In this document: positions 63,157 through 64,000 of the stretch, piece by piece | Position numbering within the stretch: position 1 is the stretch's first letter | How the letters are laid out: every line of letters begins with the position of its first letter | Source of the DNA: Dyadobacter psychrophilus | GTDB lineage: Bacteria > Bacteroidota > Bacteroidia > Cytophagales > Spirosomataceae | Reading direction: 5' to 3' | NCBI RefSeq assembly: GCF_900167945.1 | Contig: NZ_FUZA01000002.1 | Coordinates: 868,001-932,000 of the forward strand | DNA: 64,000 nt | Program-made: the position numbers and the translations under genes | Notes under the pieces: model-generated | The model's input: the letters and a program-made list of their open reading frames with translations, nothing else | Told to the model about the DNA's origin: nothing | Databases searched by the model: none

Positions 63157-64000
63157 ATGAAACTAAAACTATACTCCCGTCTTCTTGCCGCAATCGTGGC
63201 TTATTACATTTTTGTTGCCCCGGCGATGGCGCAAATGACTCCCGCCCAGCAAAAAGTCCAGACTTTAACGGACAGCATCGAAAGCAAACGTAGTTACCGG
63301 AAAGAGCAGCCAACTCCTGTGTTAGGAGAGAAGTCAAGAGAAGGTGCTGGCATCAGGAGTGATACTGCGATTGTGAAAGCGAAGAAGCGGATCAAAAGCT
63401 GGAATCAGGACCTGGACACCGCTGTCATTGAACAGGCGCTTCCGGACAGTATTATTAGGAAACTAATGGACCGGCATGCTGTTTTCACTTCTTTTGAAAT
63501 ACTCGAACTGATCAAAGGGACGCTGGAAGGCAGGTTAAAAAACAATGGGATTTACATTCCAAGGGATGCAGAAACCTATGATGAACTGGTTAGCCTGAAT
63601 GCGTTGAAGGGCAATGGGATATTAAAAGAATCTTTGGAAAAAATCCATAGTTATGTAGCACTTCAGGAACTGTACGAGGAACTCGCGAGATACATTCATT
63701 TTAAGGAAGAACTTTCAAGCTTCGAAAGGGGCATCGAAAGCAACCTCGACCAGATCGCTGACCAATCCAATTTCATTTCCCGCAAGGAATTTTCGGAATA
63801 CCGCTTTACTGAAACAAGCAGGCAGGTTTTGAAAGGAATAAATATCTATCATGATAACGATTTTTTCTGTCCTGTAATCAACAGGGACATGAATTACACT
63901 GGCGGATTAAGGCTGGAGCTGACAACTGACCTCATAAAAATCAGGCTTTTTGCCAATACTTTTCTTGGCGGCAGGGCTTTCAGATTTGTTTCAAAAATTC
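63157..64000 (+). CDS. LpxR-like outer-membrane protein, 3' end beyond window
   Basis: The frame opens at the ATG at 63157 and stays open to the window end (281 residues visible). Signal peptide MKLKLYSRLLAAIVAYYIFV then APAMAQ. A long polar, helix-rich section follows (about 30-225). After it comes NIYHDNDFFCPVINRDMNYT then GGLRLELTTD, reminiscent of the DND...YTxGLRLEL opening of LpxR-type lipid A deacylases. The long N-terminal extension is not usual for LpxR. The assignment rests on this short motif and is provisional; the catalytic His/Ser would lie outside the window. Confidence 0.55.
   Translation, partial: MKLKLYSRLLAAIVAYYIFVAPAMAQMTPAQQKVQTLTDSIESKRSYRKEQPTPVLGEKSREGAGIRSDTAIVKAKKRIKSWNQDLDTAVIEQALPDSIIRKLMDRHAVFTSFEILELIKGTLEGRLKNNGIYIPRDAETYDELVSLNALKGNGILKESLEKIHSYVALQELYEELARYIHFKEELSSFERGIESNLDQIADQSNFISRKEFSEYRFTETSRQVLKGINIYHDNDFFCPVINRDMNYTGGLRLELTTDLIKIRLFANTFLGGRAFRFVSKI

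Overview
The window reads as chromosomal DNA of an environmental member of the Bacteroidota, most likely order Cytophagales (a Dyadobacter/Spirosoma-like organism; this placement is inference). The evidence is three SusC/SusD pairs, a hybrid two-component system with an AraC output domain, an ECF sigma/FecR pair, DUF4249 and OMP_b-brl_3 type outer-membrane proteins, TAnnTTTG-type -7 promoter elements, and lipoprotein signals followed by acidic or Ser/Lys residues. I saw no tRNA, rRNA, CRISPR array, transposase or prophage gene. || Layout. 1-5.9 kb: the tail of an AraC regulator, an outer-membrane receptor, a ChrB-domain/AraC fusion regulator, a haloalkane dehalogenase with an AraC regulator, and an orphan acyl carrier protein. 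5.9-11.4 kb: a Tat-exported phospholipase C, then an overlapping DUF2079 membrane protein and methyltransferase-glycosyltransferase fusion. 11.5-17.9 kb: a cupin, small exported proteins, and an iron/metal-uptake set (CNGKC small protein, TonB siderophore receptor, PepSY membrane protein). 17.9-20.9 kb: a Rieske flavoprotein and a divergent soluble-glucose/sorbosone-dehydrogenase-like lipoprotein. || 21.0-33.3 kb: a nutrient-uptake locus on the minus strand (ECF sigma, FecR, STN-containing SusC, SusD, FG-GAP protein) with a divergent hybrid two-component regulator. 33.4-44.0 kb: a small exported protein, a methyltransferase, a LacI regulator, a beta-propeller plus Tat-signal DegT aminotransferase pair, and a divergent SusC/SusD pair. 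The two divergent promoters of this last group carry the same 11-bp sequence, TAACGTACACG, which is the best candidate operator for the LacI protein. 44.0-52.2 kb: a lipoprotein, a large FtsX/MacB-type ABC permease, and a third SusC/SusD pair. Their shared upstream region holds phased 20-bp repeats. 52.3-56.3 kb: an Old Yellow Enzyme, a divergent HxlR regulator with a tandem 18-bp repeat abutting its start codon, and an outer-membrane receptor. 56.4-64.0 kb: two lipoproteins, an intracellular GH13 enzyme, an AI-2E-type permease, an acidic unknown protein, and the start of an LpxR-like outer-membrane protein cut by the window edge. || The most coherent candidate for an undescribed system is the 34.8-44.0 kb LacI-controlled unit. 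It pairs a SusCD importer with an exported PLP aminotransferase-fold protein and a beta-propeller protein and has no glycoside hydrolase. Three SusCD pairs occur within 30 kb and none has an adjacent recognisable polysaccharide-degrading enzyme.
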